64,000 nt of DNA from assembly GCF_014647675.1 (NCBI RefSeq), contig NZ_BMPQ01000017.1, forward strand, positions 124,001 to 188,000. Direction: 5' to 3'. A program made the translations under genes and the position numbers. Position 1 is the first letter of the stretch; each line of letters starts with the position of its first letter. Of this stretch, positions 1-7,708 are shown piece by piece. Under the pieces are notes generated by a model. The model searched no databases and was not told the DNA's origin. It saw nothing but the letters and a program-made list of their open reading frames with translations. Source of the DNA: Streptomyces flaveus (GTDB lineage Bacteria > Actinomycetota > Actinomycetes > Streptomycetales > Streptomycetaceae).

Positions 1-2
1 GG

Positions 3-479
3 GCGGCGCGACTGCTGGGAGCTGTTCGGCCCCTGTGGCGGGACATCGGCACGACCATCGCGGCGTTCGGCCCGCACCTGGCGGACCGGCACGAGCAGTG
101 CGAGCGGATGGTCGTAGCGGCCCTGGGCCCGGAGGCGTACGAGAAGGCCCTCGCCGAGGGCGGCCGGCACGACCGGCCCGCGCGAGCCATCGTCTACGCC
201 CTCGACAGTCGGCCGGCCCCCGGTACCGGCACCGAGTCGCAGCCCGGGCCCGGTCCGCTGACCCGCCGGGAGCGCGAGGTGGCCGCGCTGGTGGCCCAGG
301 GGATGAGCAACCGCCGTATCGCCGCCGCCCTGGTGCTGTCGCCGCGCACGGTCGACGGCCACGTGGAGCACATCCTGGCCAAGCTCGGCTTCGGCTCTCG
401 TACGCAGATCGCGGCGTGGGTGGCGCAGAAGCAGCAGCGGGGGAATCCGGAGCAGGTGAATCAGGTACCCACCCCGTAG
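3..479 (+). CDS. LuxR-family transcriptional regulator, C-terminal part (cut by window edge)
   Basis: This is the end of a LuxR-family regulator; the reading frame is open from base 3 and its start lies outside the window. The last 60 or so residues are the DNA-binding helix-turn-helix, with LTRREREVAALVAQG followed by SPRTVDGHVEHILAKLG, the usual GerE/LuxR signature. The visible upstream part (about 75 residues) would be the end of a large regulatory region, as in LAL/ATPase-type LuxR proteins, but too little is present to name the class. It ends 33 bases before the ferredoxin gene on the same strand and may control the P450 set; that is inference from position only. Confidence 0.85.
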   Translation, partial: AARLLGAVRPLWRDIGTTIAAFGPHLADRHEQCERMVVAALGPEAYEKALAEGGRHDRPARAIVYALDSRPAPGTGTESQPGPGPLTRREREVAALVAQGMSNRRIAAALVLSPRTVDGHVEHILAKLGFGSRTQIAAWVAQKQQRGNPEQVNQVPTP

Positions 480-512
480 TTCCACCCGTATCCCCGGGCG
501 TGCCCCGCGCCG

Positions 513-719
513 ATGGTGGTCGGCATGGTGCACATCGAGGTGGACGGGAGCCGCTGTGACGGCTTCGGATTCTGCGAGCAGGCCGCGCCCGAGGTCTTCG
601 GGCTCGACGACGACGGCGTGGTCACCGTCCTGGTGGCCGAGGTCCCCGACGAGCTGTCGGAGAAGGCCGAGGCGGCCACTCGGGCCTGTCCCGTGGCGGC
701 GCTGAGGATCGGCCGATGA
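513..719 (+). CDS. Small [3Fe-4S]/[4Fe-4S]-type ferredoxin, P450 redox partner
   Basis: A 68-residue electron carrier. Cluster ligands visible are C15, C21 and C59 in a C-x5-C ... CP arrangement (CDGFGFC, then RACPVAAL). The position that would hold a fourth ligand (residue 18) is Phe, the variable position of the CXX?XXC-Xn-CP ferredoxins known from actinobacterial P450 systems, so a [3Fe-4S] cluster is likely. An internal ATG at 525 (MVHIEVDGS) follows a GGTGG stretch and may be the real start. The stop overlaps the reductase start by four bases (ATGA), so the two are translationally coupled. It should pass electrons from the reductase to the P450 that follows. Confidence 0.9.
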   Translation: MVVGMVHIEVDGSRCDGFGFCEQAAPEVFGLDDDGVVTVLVAEVPDELSEKAEAATRACPVAALRIGR

Positions 720-1819
720 GGGCGGTGGTGGTCGGCGGCTCGCTCGCCGGAGTGACCGCCGTCGACGAACTGAGGGCGCGGGGCTGGGACGGGGCGATCA
801 CCCTCATCGGCGAGGAGGCGCAGGCCGCGTACACCCGGCCGCCGCTGTCCAAGGGCGTGCTGAAGGGTACGGAGGACGCCGGCGATGTCCTGCTCCCGCA
901 GCTCGGCGGTGACGTCGAGGTCCTGACCGGCACGCGCGCCACCGGCCTGGATCCGGACACCCGGCGGGTGCGGGTGGCGGACGGCGAGGAGATCCCGTAC
1001 GACAAGCTCGTCATCGCCACCGGGGCGCGGGCCCGCACCCTGGGAGAGCACGGGCTCGTTCTGCGCACGCTGGACGACGCCTTGCGCCTGCGCACCGAAC
1101 TCGCCAAGGCCGCAAGCCTGTTGGTGGTCGGCGGCGGCTTCCTGGGCATGGAGATCGCCTCTGCTGCCGCCGACCTCGGTCTGGACGTCACCGTCGTCGA
1201 CGTCCGGGAGCCCTTCCTGACCACGCTGGGGCCCTTCCTCGCCGGGCTGTTCGGCCGGGCCACGCGAGAGCGGGGCGTGCGTACGGTCGTGGCCCCGGAC
1301 GGCGTGGCTCCGCGGCCGTACGGTGCTCAACTCGCCGACGGCAGGCGGCTGGAGGCCGATCTCGTCGTGACCGCCGTGGGCTGCCGCCCCAACACCGAAT
1401 GGCTGGAGGGCTCCGGAGTGACCCTGCTCGGCGGGGTCGTCGTCGACGAGCACTGCCGGACCACCGTCCCGGATGTCGTCGCCGTCGGCGACGTCGCCGC
1501 CTTCCCCACCGGCGACGGCCGCTTCCGGCGCACCCCGCACTGGGACAGCGCGATCGGCCAGGCACGGGCGGGCGTCGCCGCCCTGCTGCACGGGGACGCG
1601 GCAGCGCCGTACACCCCGCAGCCGTACTTCTGGACCGAGGCGTTCGGCCTGGCCGTCAAGCTCGCCGGAACCCTGCCCGCCGCCGGAGAGCCGACCGTGC
1701 TCAAGGGCTCGGTGGCCGAGCTCTCCGCCCTGCTGCGCTGGGACCACCCGGCCCACCCGGTGGCCGCCGCCCTCAACCACCGCATTCCGGTGGGCCGTCT
1801 GCGCGCGCTCGCCGCGTGA
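716..1819 (+). CDS. NAD(P)H-dependent ferredoxin reductase (FAD oxidoreductase)
   Basis: A 367-residue flavoprotein of the pyridine nucleotide-disulfide oxidoreductase fold used as P450 ferredoxin reductase. Seen in order: N-terminal FAD-binding motif VVVGGSLAGVTA (residues 4-15), the YTRPPLSK motif near residue 40, a second dinucleotide motif LVVGGGFLGMEIA (about residue 138) for NAD(P)H, and the C-terminal FAD motif TVPDVVAVGDVAAFP (about residue 250). It starts inside the ferredoxin stop codon and is followed after 45 bases by the P450. Its inferred job is to move electrons from NAD(P)H to the neighbouring ferredoxin. The three genes form a complete class I P450 system. Confidence 0.92.
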   Translation: MRAVVVGGSLAGVTAVDELRARGWDGAITLIGEEAQAAYTRPPLSKGVLKGTEDAGDVLLPQLGGDVEVLTGTRATGLDPDTRRVRVADGEEIPYDKLVIATGARARTLGEHGLVLRTLDDALRLRTELAKAASLLVVGGGFLGMEIASAAADLGLDVTVVDVREPFLTTLGPFLAGLFGRATRERGVRTVVAPDGVAPRPYGAQLADGRRLEADLVVTAVGCRPNTEWLEGSGVTLLGGVVVDEHCRTTVPDVVAVGDVAAFPTGDGRFRRTPHWDSAIGQARAGVAALLHGDAAAPYTPQPYFWTEAFGLAVKLAGTLPAAGEPTVLKGSVAELSALLRWDHPAHPVAAALNHRIPVGRLRALAA

Positions 1820-1864
1820 CACCTGCGTCCTTTCCCACGATTCCCACGATCAAAGGAGATCTCC

Positions 1865-3046
1865 ATGACCACCACCACGCCCCTGACCTCCGACCTCGAC
1901 CTCTTCAGCGACGAGGCGCTCACCGACCCGTACCCCCACTACAAAGCGCTGCGCGATCTGGGCCCGGCCGTCCACCTGACCCGCCACGGCCTGTGGTTCA
2001 TCTCCCGCTACGAGCAGGTGCGTTCGGCCCTCGGCGACTGGGAGACCTTCTCCTCCGGCCGGGGCATCGGCCTCAACGACGGCTTCAACGACGCCTGGGG
2101 CAGCGCCCTGATCAACATGGACCCGCCCGCACAGACCGAGCAGCGCAAGCTGTTCACCGACCGGCTCTCCCCGCGCGCGCTGCGCCCGGTCGCCGCGGAC
2201 ATCGACCGCCGGGCCGACCAGCTGGCCGCGGATCTGGTGACGCGGGGTTCCTTCGACGCCGTCACGGACCTGGCCCAGGACCTCCCCGTCCACGTGATCA
2301 TGGACCTGATCGGCTGGCCGACGGAAGGCCGCGACCAGCTGCTCGACATGGCCGCGGGCTGGTTCGACTCCGCCGGACCGGCCTGTCCGCGTACGGCTGC
2401 CTCGGTACCGAAGGTCGAGGCCCTCATGGGCTACCTCGCCGAGGTCGTCGCCAAGGAGAACCTCGTACCCGGCGGCTTCGGCTGGACCCTGCTGGAGGCC
2501 CACAAGGCGGGCCAGATCCCCGTCGAAGGGGCGATCGGCCTGCTCGCGGGCTATGTGGTGGCCGCCTTCGACACCACCATCAGCACGATCTCCAGCAGCA
2601 TGTGGCTGTTCGCCCGCCACCCCGAGCAGTGGGACCTGCTGCGCTCCGAACCCTCGCTGGTGCCCGCCGCGTTCAACGAGATCGTACGGATCGAAAGCCC
2701 CATCCAGGTCTTCTCCCGGACCACCACCCGCGAGGTGGATCTCGGCGAAGGAGCGGTGATCCCGGCGGGCGCCCGCGTCCTGCACAGCTACGGCGCGGCC
2801 AACCGCGACGAGCGGCACTTCCCCGACCCCGACCGCTTCGACATCCGCCGCAACCCCGTCGACCACCTCGGCTTCGGCTACGGCAACCACGCCTGCGCCG
2901 GCCAGGGCCTCGCCCGCCTCGAAACGCATGCCGTCCTCAAGGCCCTGGCCGCCCGCGTACAACGGATCGAACTGACCGGCGAACCGGTCCGCGCCCTGAA
3001 CAACATCACCCGCGGCTTCCAGAGTCTGCCCGTACGCATCCACTGA
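1865..3046 (+). CDS. Cytochrome P450, CYP199-like appearance
   Basis: A 393-residue soluble bacterial P450. The heme-thiolate motif FGYGNHACAG lies near residue 340, the K-helix pair is EIVR (about residue 275), and the I-helix carries AAFDTT (about residue 235) in place of the usual AGxDTT, keeping the acid-alcohol pair. AAAGGAG six bases before the ATG fixes the start. From memory, the second half (GGFG, SPIQVFSRTTTREVDLG, GSANRD-like GAANRD, NNITRGFQSLPV) looks like the CYP199 family of para-substituted benzoate monooxygenases/demethylases. This is family-level resemblance, not a search result. With its own ferredoxin and reductase next door it should be self-sufficient for electrons. Confidence 0.93.
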   Translation: MTTTTPLTSDLDLFSDEALTDPYPHYKALRDLGPAVHLTRHGLWFISRYEQVRSALGDWETFSSGRGIGLNDGFNDAWGSALINMDPPAQTEQRKLFTDRLSPRALRPVAADIDRRADQLAADLVTRGSFDAVTDLAQDLPVHVIMDLIGWPTEGRDQLLDMAAGWFDSAGPACPRTAASVPKVEALMGYLAEVVAKENLVPGGFGWTLLEAHKAGQIPVEGAIGLLAGYVVAAFDTTISTISSSMWLFARHPEQWDLLRSEPSLVPAAFNEIVRIESPIQVFSRTTTREVDLGEGAVIPAGARVLHSYGAANRDERHFPDPDRFDIRRNPVDHLGFGYGNHACAGQGLARLETHAVLKALAARVQRIELTGEPVRALNNITRGFQSLPVRIH

Positions 3047-3116
3047 GCCGCGTACGCCCTCAAGGCGGCCGGGGCAGTCGGCGCCGAGATCTGTACGGCT
3101 GTGGCCCACGGCGTGC

Positions 3117-3170
3117 CGCTTCGAGCGCGGCCACCACATCCGCGTCCAGGTCTCCAGCGGCGACTTCCCC
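3117..3170 (+). pseudogene. Remnant of a CocE/NonD-type hydrolase C-terminal domain
   Basis: In the gap after the P450, one frame reads RFERGHHIRVQVSSGDFP, which matches the strand typical of the X-Pro dipeptidyl-peptidase C-terminal domain of CocE/NonD hydrolases. The similarity stops at both ends and no start or full-length frame surrounds it. It is best read as a decayed scrap of a former gene, which suggests this stretch has been rearranged. Recognition rests on an 18-residue match by eye. Confidence 0.45.
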
Positions 3171-3231
3171 GTGGCAGGCCGGCGCCAAGGCATGACCGCG
3201 AGGGTTCCACCACGTACCAGCAGGGCCCCGC

Positions 3232-3253
3232 TCATCTCGCGTGCACGAGATGA
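3232..3253. promoter_or_regulatory. Inverted repeat upstream of the MarR gene
   Basis: TCATCTCG and CGAGATGA are perfect 8-base complementary arms separated by six bases, located 50-70 bases before the MarR start. MarR proteins usually bind such palindromes in their own promoters. The ATCT...AGAT core resembles the palindrome at 3916-3933. Use as an operator is inference. Confidence 0.45.
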
Positions 3254-3304
3254 TGGTCAACGGCGCGTCTGCGCCACGACTAACAGGTGGGAAAGGGTGG
3301 GCCG

Positions 3305-3799
3305 GTGGCACGGGACTCGCAGATCACGACGGCCGAGCAGGCGGCGAACGACAAGCTGGTACTGGCCTTCGGCTGGCTGCAGGGAGCCGCGAACCGGCTG
3401 GAGTACATCCTGGGGCGGGCCATCGAGAAGGAGTGCGGGATCAGCCACCTGATGTTCGAGGTGCTGCTGATTCTGGGCCGGGCAGGAGAGCCTGGAATGT
3501 CGATGCGGGCCATCGCACAGGAGCGGGTCCTCACCACGGGCGGCGTGACACGGCTGGTGGACCGGATGGAGGCAGCGGGTCTGGTGGCCCGCGACGAGAA
3601 TCCGGGAGACCGCCGGGGACGGCTGGTCAGACTGACCCGGCTCGGAGAGGAGACCGCGGTGCGGGCGGCCCGCCTGCATGCCGAGAACGTGCAGCGGCTC
3701 TTCCTCGACCAGCTGCCCCCGGAGCACCGAGAGCAGTTCACGCGCGATCTGCGGACGCTGAGCTTCTCGGCGCGCGACGCGCTGCCCCGCCTGCGCTGA
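3305..3799 (+). CDS. MarR-family transcriptional regulator
   Basis: A winged-helix regulator of 164 residues from GTG 3305, which follows an AAAGGG stretch; an in-frame GTG at 3287 would add six residues but has no ribosome site. The core is recognisable: ISHLMFEVLLILGRAGEPGMSMRAIAQ (helices 2-3), then the recognition helix and wing, TTGGVTRLVDRMEAAGLVARDENPGDRRGRLVRLT with the DRR wing motif. MarR proteins are usually repressors released by small phenolic or oxidising ligands. Palindromes lie before this gene and before the next one, so it may control both itself and the downstream cassette. A strong hairpin separates it from that cassette. Confidence 0.88.
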   Translation: MARDSQITTAEQAANDKLVLAFGWLQGAANRLEYILGRAIEKECGISHLMFEVLLILGRAGEPGMSMRAIAQERVLTTGGVTRLVDRMEAAGLVARDENPGDRRGRLVRLTRLGEETAVRAARLHAENVQRLFLDQLPPEHREQFTRDLRTLSFSARDALPRLR

Positions 3800-3812
3800 G
3801 CCGAGTGGACCA

Positions 3813-3864
3813 CCAGCCCCAGCCCCAGCCCGGGCACCGGTGCCCGGGCTGGGGCTGGGGCTGG
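3813..3864. terminator. Very long perfect hairpin terminator after the MarR gene
   Basis: A perfect 52-base palindrome with 26-base arms, centred between 3838 and 3839, made of (C)CAGCCC repeats running into CGGGCACC|GGTGCCCG. It begins 14 bases after the MarR stop. The stem is far longer than needed for termination and should isolate the MarR transcript from the next operon. Confidence 0.8.
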
Positions 3865-3872
3865 GGCTGGGG
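3851..3872 (+). repeat. GGGGCT tandem repeat forming a G-quadruplex motif
   Basis: Four tracts of GGGG separated only by CT (3851-3854, 3857-3860, 3863-3866, 3869-3872), followed by one more CTGG. This is an ideal intramolecular G-quadruplex motif with two-base loops. It forms the right arm of the terminator hairpin and extends beyond it, about 45 bases upstream of the operator at 3916. The repeat number could vary by slippage. Confidence 0.85.
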
Positions 3873-3915
3873 CTGGTAATGCCGAGGTGGATCGATGAGT
3901 TTCACCGTGAGGAAA

Positions 3916-3933
3916 TATCTGACACGTCAGATA
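3916..3933. promoter_or_regulatory. 18-base palindromic operator before the DsbA-like gene
   Basis: TATCTGACACGTCAGATA has 8-base arms around a two-base centre and lies 60 bases before the start codon of the DsbA-like gene. Its A/T-rich arms stand out from the surrounding GC-rich DNA. Its size and symmetry fit a MarR- or TetR-type dimer site, and a MarR gene is the immediate upstream neighbour. Assignment to that protein is inference. Confidence 0.6.
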
Positions 3934-3992
3934 CTGTTGTCTCAGTCGAAGGTCCGCGGAAGGCGGATCCGGTAACCGAGAGGCCCATCCTC

Positions 3993-4616
3993 ATGAAGCT
4001 CGTCTACGTCTTCGACGCCTACTGCGGCTGGTCGCACGGTTTCGCGTCGACCTTGGCCGAGGTGGTGCGACGGCGCCCCGACCTGGAGGTGGACGTGGTG
4101 TCCGGTGGCCTGTTCACGGGCTCGCGCCGGGTGCCGATCCGCGAGTTCGGATACGTCCAGGGCGCCAACGCCAAGATCAGCGAGCTGACCGGGGCGGAGT
4201 TCGGAGCCGGTTACCAGCGGCTGATCGCGGACGGCTCGTTCGTGATGGACTCCGAGGCCGCCGCGCGGGGTGTGACCGCGTTGCGGCAGGTCGCGCCCGA
4301 CCGCACCGTGGAACTGGCCGCCGCGCTGCAGCACGCGTTCTACGTGGACGGCCTGAGCCTGTCCGACCCGGCCACCTATCGGGCACTCGCCGAAGCGGCC
4401 GGTCTGGAGGCGGACAGCGTCGTCGGCGCGTTCACCGCGCCGGAGTCGGCCGCCGCCGCGCAGGACGACTTCGTACGAGCGGCCGGTCTGGGCGTGGACA
4501 GCTTTCCCACCCTGCTGGCCGTCACAGGCGACCACAGCACCACGGTCCTGGCCGTCGGCCATGCCACCGCCGAGGAGATCAGCCGGCGCCTGGACGCACT
4601 CACCTCCGTGTCCTGA
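3993..4616 (+). CDS. DsbA-family thioredoxin-fold protein with CGWS active site
   Basis: A 207-residue cytoplasmic protein (no signal peptide). ATG 3993 is chosen because it opens the conserved start MKLVYVFDAYCGWSHGF; longer in-frame readings run through the operator and the hairpin. The fold is that of the DsbA/FrnE group: the active-site loop is followed by a helical insert and then a cis-Pro loop SFPTLL near residue 170. The usual C-x-x-C is C-G-W-S, so only one catalytic thiol remains. That fits a monothiol reductase, isomerase or glutathione/mycothiol-type reaction rather than dithiol oxidation. It leads a cassette with an MBL-fold protein and an NTF2-like protein. Confidence 0.85.
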   Translation: MKLVYVFDAYCGWSHGFASTLAEVVRRRPDLEVDVVSGGLFTGSRRVPIREFGYVQGANAKISELTGAEFGAGYQRLIADGSFVMDSEAAARGVTALRQVAPDRTVELAAALQHAFYVDGLSLSDPATYRALAEAAGLEADSVVGAFTAPESAAAAQDDFVRAAGLGVDSFPTLLAVTGDHSTTVLAVGHATAEEISRRLDALTSVS

Positions 4617-4671
4617 CCGCCTGCTCCCCGCTCCCCTCGTTCGTCACCCCTCTCCCATGGAAGGAATCACC

Positions 4672-5478
4672 ATGAGCACCCTCGATTTCAAGGTCATCGA
4701 CCTGGACTTCCCCGTCGGCTCGAAGAACAAGACCGCCACCCTGATCACCGGCGAGGAGGAGGCCTTCCTGATCGACGCCGGGTTCACCCGCGCGGACGGC
4801 CACCGCCTGGTCGCAGAGATCCTCGACTCCGGCAAGACGCTGACCAAGGTCTTCATCAGCCACGCCGACCCCGACTTCTACTGGGGCGCCGAGGTCGTCG
4901 CCGACGCCTTCCCCCAGGCCGAACTCTTCGCCACCCCGCTGGTCATCGAGCACATCCGGGACGCGTACGAGGGCAAGCTCAAGGCCTGGGAGCCGGTTGG
5001 CGTCAACCGCCCCACCCGGCTGGTCGAGCCGGCCGAACTGACCGGCGACATCACCTTCGAGGGCCACGTCTTCCAGCTCAAGGGCGGCCACCCCGGCCTG
5101 CCCGACCGCCACTACCTGTGGCAGGCCGAGCACCGGGCGATCGTCGCCGGCGTGCTCCTCTTCCAGAACGAGCACGTCTGGGTCGCCGACACCGCCACGC
5201 CTGAGTCCCGCGCCGTATGGATCGAGCTGCTGGATGAGATGACGGCCCTGGACCCGGCCTTCGCCGTCCCCGGTCACCGGCTGCCCACCACCACCCTCGA
5301 CGCGAGCCCGATCTCCTACACCCGTGACTACCTCACCGCGTTCGAGGCTGAACTGGCCAAGGCCGACAGCGGCGAGGCCCTCACCAAGGCGCTGATCGCC
5401 CGTTACCCGGACGCCGGCATGCTCATCGCGGCCCAGCTCGGCGCCAAGGTCGCCAAGGGCGAAATGACCTGGGGCTGA
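4672..5478 (+). CDS. Metallo-beta-lactamase-fold protein with altered metal motif
   Basis: A 268-residue MBL-fold protein; GGAAGGA sits eight bases before ATG 4672. The fold shows in TATLITGEEEAFLIDAGF followed by the loop FISHADPDFYWGAE. The canonical HxHxDH metal motif reads H-A-D-P-D-F here, so the second and last His are replaced by Asp and Phe. Other potential ligands remain in the GGHPG and VPGHRLP segments. MBL relatives with an HxDxD motif exist as uncharacterised proteins. A hydrolase or non-catalytic role cannot be separated from sequence alone. It lies 55 bases after the DsbA-like gene and is probably co-transcribed with it. Confidence 0.85.
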   Translation: MSTLDFKVIDLDFPVGSKNKTATLITGEEEAFLIDAGFTRADGHRLVAEILDSGKTLTKVFISHADPDFYWGAEVVADAFPQAELFATPLVIEHIRDAYEGKLKAWEPVGVNRPTRLVEPAELTGDITFEGHVFQLKGGHPGLPDRHYLWQAEHRAIVAGVLLFQNEHVWVADTATPESRAVWIELLDEMTALDPAFAVPGHRLPTTTLDASPISYTRDYLTAFEAELAKADSGEALTKALIARYPDAGMLIAAQLGAKVAKGEMTWG

Positions 5479-5618
5479 TCCCGCCCCTTCCCGGCGGTCC
5501 GGCGCCGGGCGCCCCCACCCGGCACCGGACCGCCCCACCCCCCAGCCACCTACGCCGCCGACCCAGCTCCTCACCGGCGCTGTTCCTCCTGGCCCACACC
5601 ACCAGAAAGGCCACCACC

Positions 5619-6038
5619 GTGACCGAGACGACCGGCTTCCACGCCTCCACCGCCCCCGCCGACGTGGTGCGGCGCCAGTACCTCGCCTCCGCCCACGGCG
5701 ACCTCGAGGCACTGCGGGCCACCCTGGCCGACGACGTGGAGTGGACCGAGATGGCGGGCTTCCCGCTGGCCGGCACCTACCGCACCCCCGAGGGCGTCAC
5801 CTCCGCCGTCATGGAACAGCTGGCCAAGGACTGGGACGACTGGACCGCCCACGACGACACCTACGTCGTCGACGGCGAGAACGTCGTGGTGCTGGCCCGC
5901 TACACCGCCACCAACAAGGCCACCGGCAAGGACATCAACGTCCGCGTCGCCCACCACTTCATCGTCCGCGGCGGCCTCATCGTCCGCTTCGAGCAGTTCG
6001 TGGACACCGCCAAAGTCCGTGATGCCATGGCCGCCTGA
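5619..6038 (+). CDS. NTF2-like / SnoaL-like family protein
   Basis: A 139-residue single-domain protein of the NTF2-like superfamily (ketosteroid-isomerase and SnoaL relatives). It shows the N-terminal helix VVRRQYLASAHGDLEALRATLADDVEWTEMAG, then a YRTPEGV segment and paired C-terminal strands (NVRVAHHFIVRGGLIVRFEQFVDTAKV). The GTG at 5619 follows AGAAAGG. Members act as small-molecule isomerases, cyclases or hydrolases, or simply bind ligands; no diagnostic catalytic pair is clear here. It is 140 bases after the MBL gene and probably the last gene of the cassette. Confidence 0.82.
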   Translation: MTETTGFHASTAPADVVRRQYLASAHGDLEALRATLADDVEWTEMAGFPLAGTYRTPEGVTSAVMEQLAKDWDDWTAHDDTYVVDGENVVVLARYTATNKATGKDINVRVAHHFIVRGGLIVRFEQFVDTAKVRDAMAA

Positions 6039-6365
6039 CACGCCTTCACCTGGAGGTCGGCATCGCAGCGGATGACGTCCACCGCTGTACGCGGCTCCGA
6101 CGCTGCTGAATATCGGTCAGAAGAGGGGCCCCCGCACTTCGTCCTGGACAAGATCGCCGGAGGATCGCCGGATCAGAGGGCCCCGTAGCGAAACCGTTGC
6201 CGTTCCATCGGAAGTCCCCCACAGCGACGGCATAGTCTTTGGTGCCGTTCAGCGATCCCAGTTGAACGGCCGAACCGGTCCCCTCCAGGCAAGTCCGGGG
6301 CGGCAGTTCCGTACGAAGCTGCATATGGCAGCCAGCGTTCTCTTACGTCCAGGGGGAGTTACACC
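6039..6365. other. Intergenic stretch before the protease gene
   Basis: 327 bases without a convincing gene. The only clear signal is GGGGGAG eight bases before the protease ATG. There are short GGGGCCCC/GGGCCCC runs at about 6125-6185, but no stem good enough to call a terminator for the preceding operon. Confidence 0.6.
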
Positions 6366-7610
6366 ATGCGATCCATACGCCCGCTCTTCGCCGCCCGTCG
6401 AGGGAGGAGCACGCGCCGCGGGCCCTCCCCCGTGCTGGCGGCGGTCGGACTGGCCACCGCACTGGCCCTGACGGCCACCGCTTGTGACTCGGGCGGTGAC
6501 ACGAACGCGGGCGGCGACGCGTCCGCCCCCGCGGCCACCGGCGGCGACGACAAGATCCAGATCCCGGACGACATCCCGGACGACATCCAGGACAGGCTCA
6601 AGGAGCACGGGATCGACCTGGACCAGTGGAAGGGCGGCGCCTGGAAGAACTGGGACAAGGACGACTGGCTGCGCGAGGCCGGCGACTTCGTCAACCCGAT
6701 CATCGAGGACCTGTGGGACCCGGACCGTATGCGCGAGGCCGAGGACCCGGACCAGGGCAAGGGCGTCGACGAGAGCGACCTCGCCGGTGACCAGGGCGTC
6801 ACCGACCCGGAGCCGGCACCCGTGGACGCGCAGCCCGTGCAGGCGGCGTACCACGACAACGCCCCCGAGGCGGGCAAGGTGTTCTTCGACTCCCCCGAGG
6901 GCACGATGGTCTGCTCGGCGACCGTCGTCGAGGACCCGGCCAACCCGGGCAAGTCCAACCTCGTGTGGACCGCGGGCCACTGCGTGCACGCCGGCAAGGC
7001 GGGCGGCTGGTACCGCAACATCGCCTTCGTGCCCTCGTACAACAACGACGCCAAGTCGGCGGCGGAGCTCACGAACGCCACCCAGGAGGAGGTCGCTCCG
7101 TACGGCGTCTGGTGGGGTGACTGGGTGCAGACCTCGGACCAGTGGATCGAGCAGGGCGGCGCGACAGGTGGCCAGGGTGCCTCGTACGACTTCGCCGTCA
7201 TTCATGTGACGCCGGAGGAGGGCAGTGGCGGCAAGTCCCTGGAGGAGACGGTCGGTTCGGCCCTTCCGGTGGAATTCGACGCCCCTGCCGTGTCCGAGGT
7301 CGGCACGATCACGGCGACGGGTTACCCGGCCGCGAAGCCGTTCGACGGCGAGACGATGCACCAGTGCGAGGACGAGCCGGGCCGGCTCTCACTCGCCAAG
7401 TCCGACCCGACGATGTACCGCATCGGCTGCACGATGACCGGCGGTTCGTCCGGCGGCGGCTGGGTGGCGAAGGGCTCCGACGGCAAGCCCGCGCTGGTGT
7501 CCAACACCTCGATCGGCCCGGTGACCGCGGGCTGGCTGGCGGGCCCGCACCTGGGCACGGAGGCCAAGGGGATCTACGACGCGGTGAGCGAGAAGTTCGC
7601 GGGGCAGTGA
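6366..7610 (+). CDS. Secreted lipoprotein-type trypsin-like serine peptidase
   Basis: A 414-residue exported protease. The N-terminus has a twin-basic stretch, a hydrophobic segment (VLAAVGLATALALTATAC) and a plausible lipobox ending at Cys near residue 40, followed by a Gly/Asp-rich linker, so it is probably a lipoprotein. The chymotrypsin/V8-type catalytic triad is visible as TAGHC (His, about residue 207), YDFAVI (Asp, about residue 277) and TGGSSGGGW (Ser, about residue 361). A long acidic pro-region separates the signal from the catalytic domain. It stands alone, with its own terminator just downstream. Confidence 0.9.
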   Translation: MRSIRPLFAARRGRSTRRGPSPVLAAVGLATALALTATACDSGGDTNAGGDASAPAATGGDDKIQIPDDIPDDIQDRLKEHGIDLDQWKGGAWKNWDKDDWLREAGDFVNPIIEDLWDPDRMREAEDPDQGKGVDESDLAGDQGVTDPEPAPVDAQPVQAAYHDNAPEAGKVFFDSPEGTMVCSATVVEDPANPGKSNLVWTAGHCVHAGKAGGWYRNIAFVPSYNNDAKSAAELTNATQEEVAPYGVWWGDWVQTSDQWIEQGGATGGQGASYDFAVIHVTPEEGSGGKSLEETVGSALPVEFDAPAVSEVGTITATGYPAAKPFDGETMHQCEDEPGRLSLAKSDPTMYRIGCTMTGGSSGGGWVAKGSDGKPALVSNTSIGPVTAGWLAGPHLGTEAKGIYDAVSEKFAGQ

Positions 7611-7625
7611 CCGCACGCTGACGTG

Positions 7626-7662
7626 TGAAGGCCCGCCCCCTCTCATAGGGGTCGGGCCTTCA
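7626..7662. terminator. Bidirectional terminator between protease and hflX
   Basis: TGAAGGCCCG and CGGGCCTTCA are complementary 10-base arms with an inner CCCC/GGGG pairing, located between two convergent genes. Confidence 0.8.
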
Positions 7663-7708
7663 TCATGTGAAGCTCTCCGGATCAGCGGAGCTCCGTGTGG
7701 CTCCGTGT

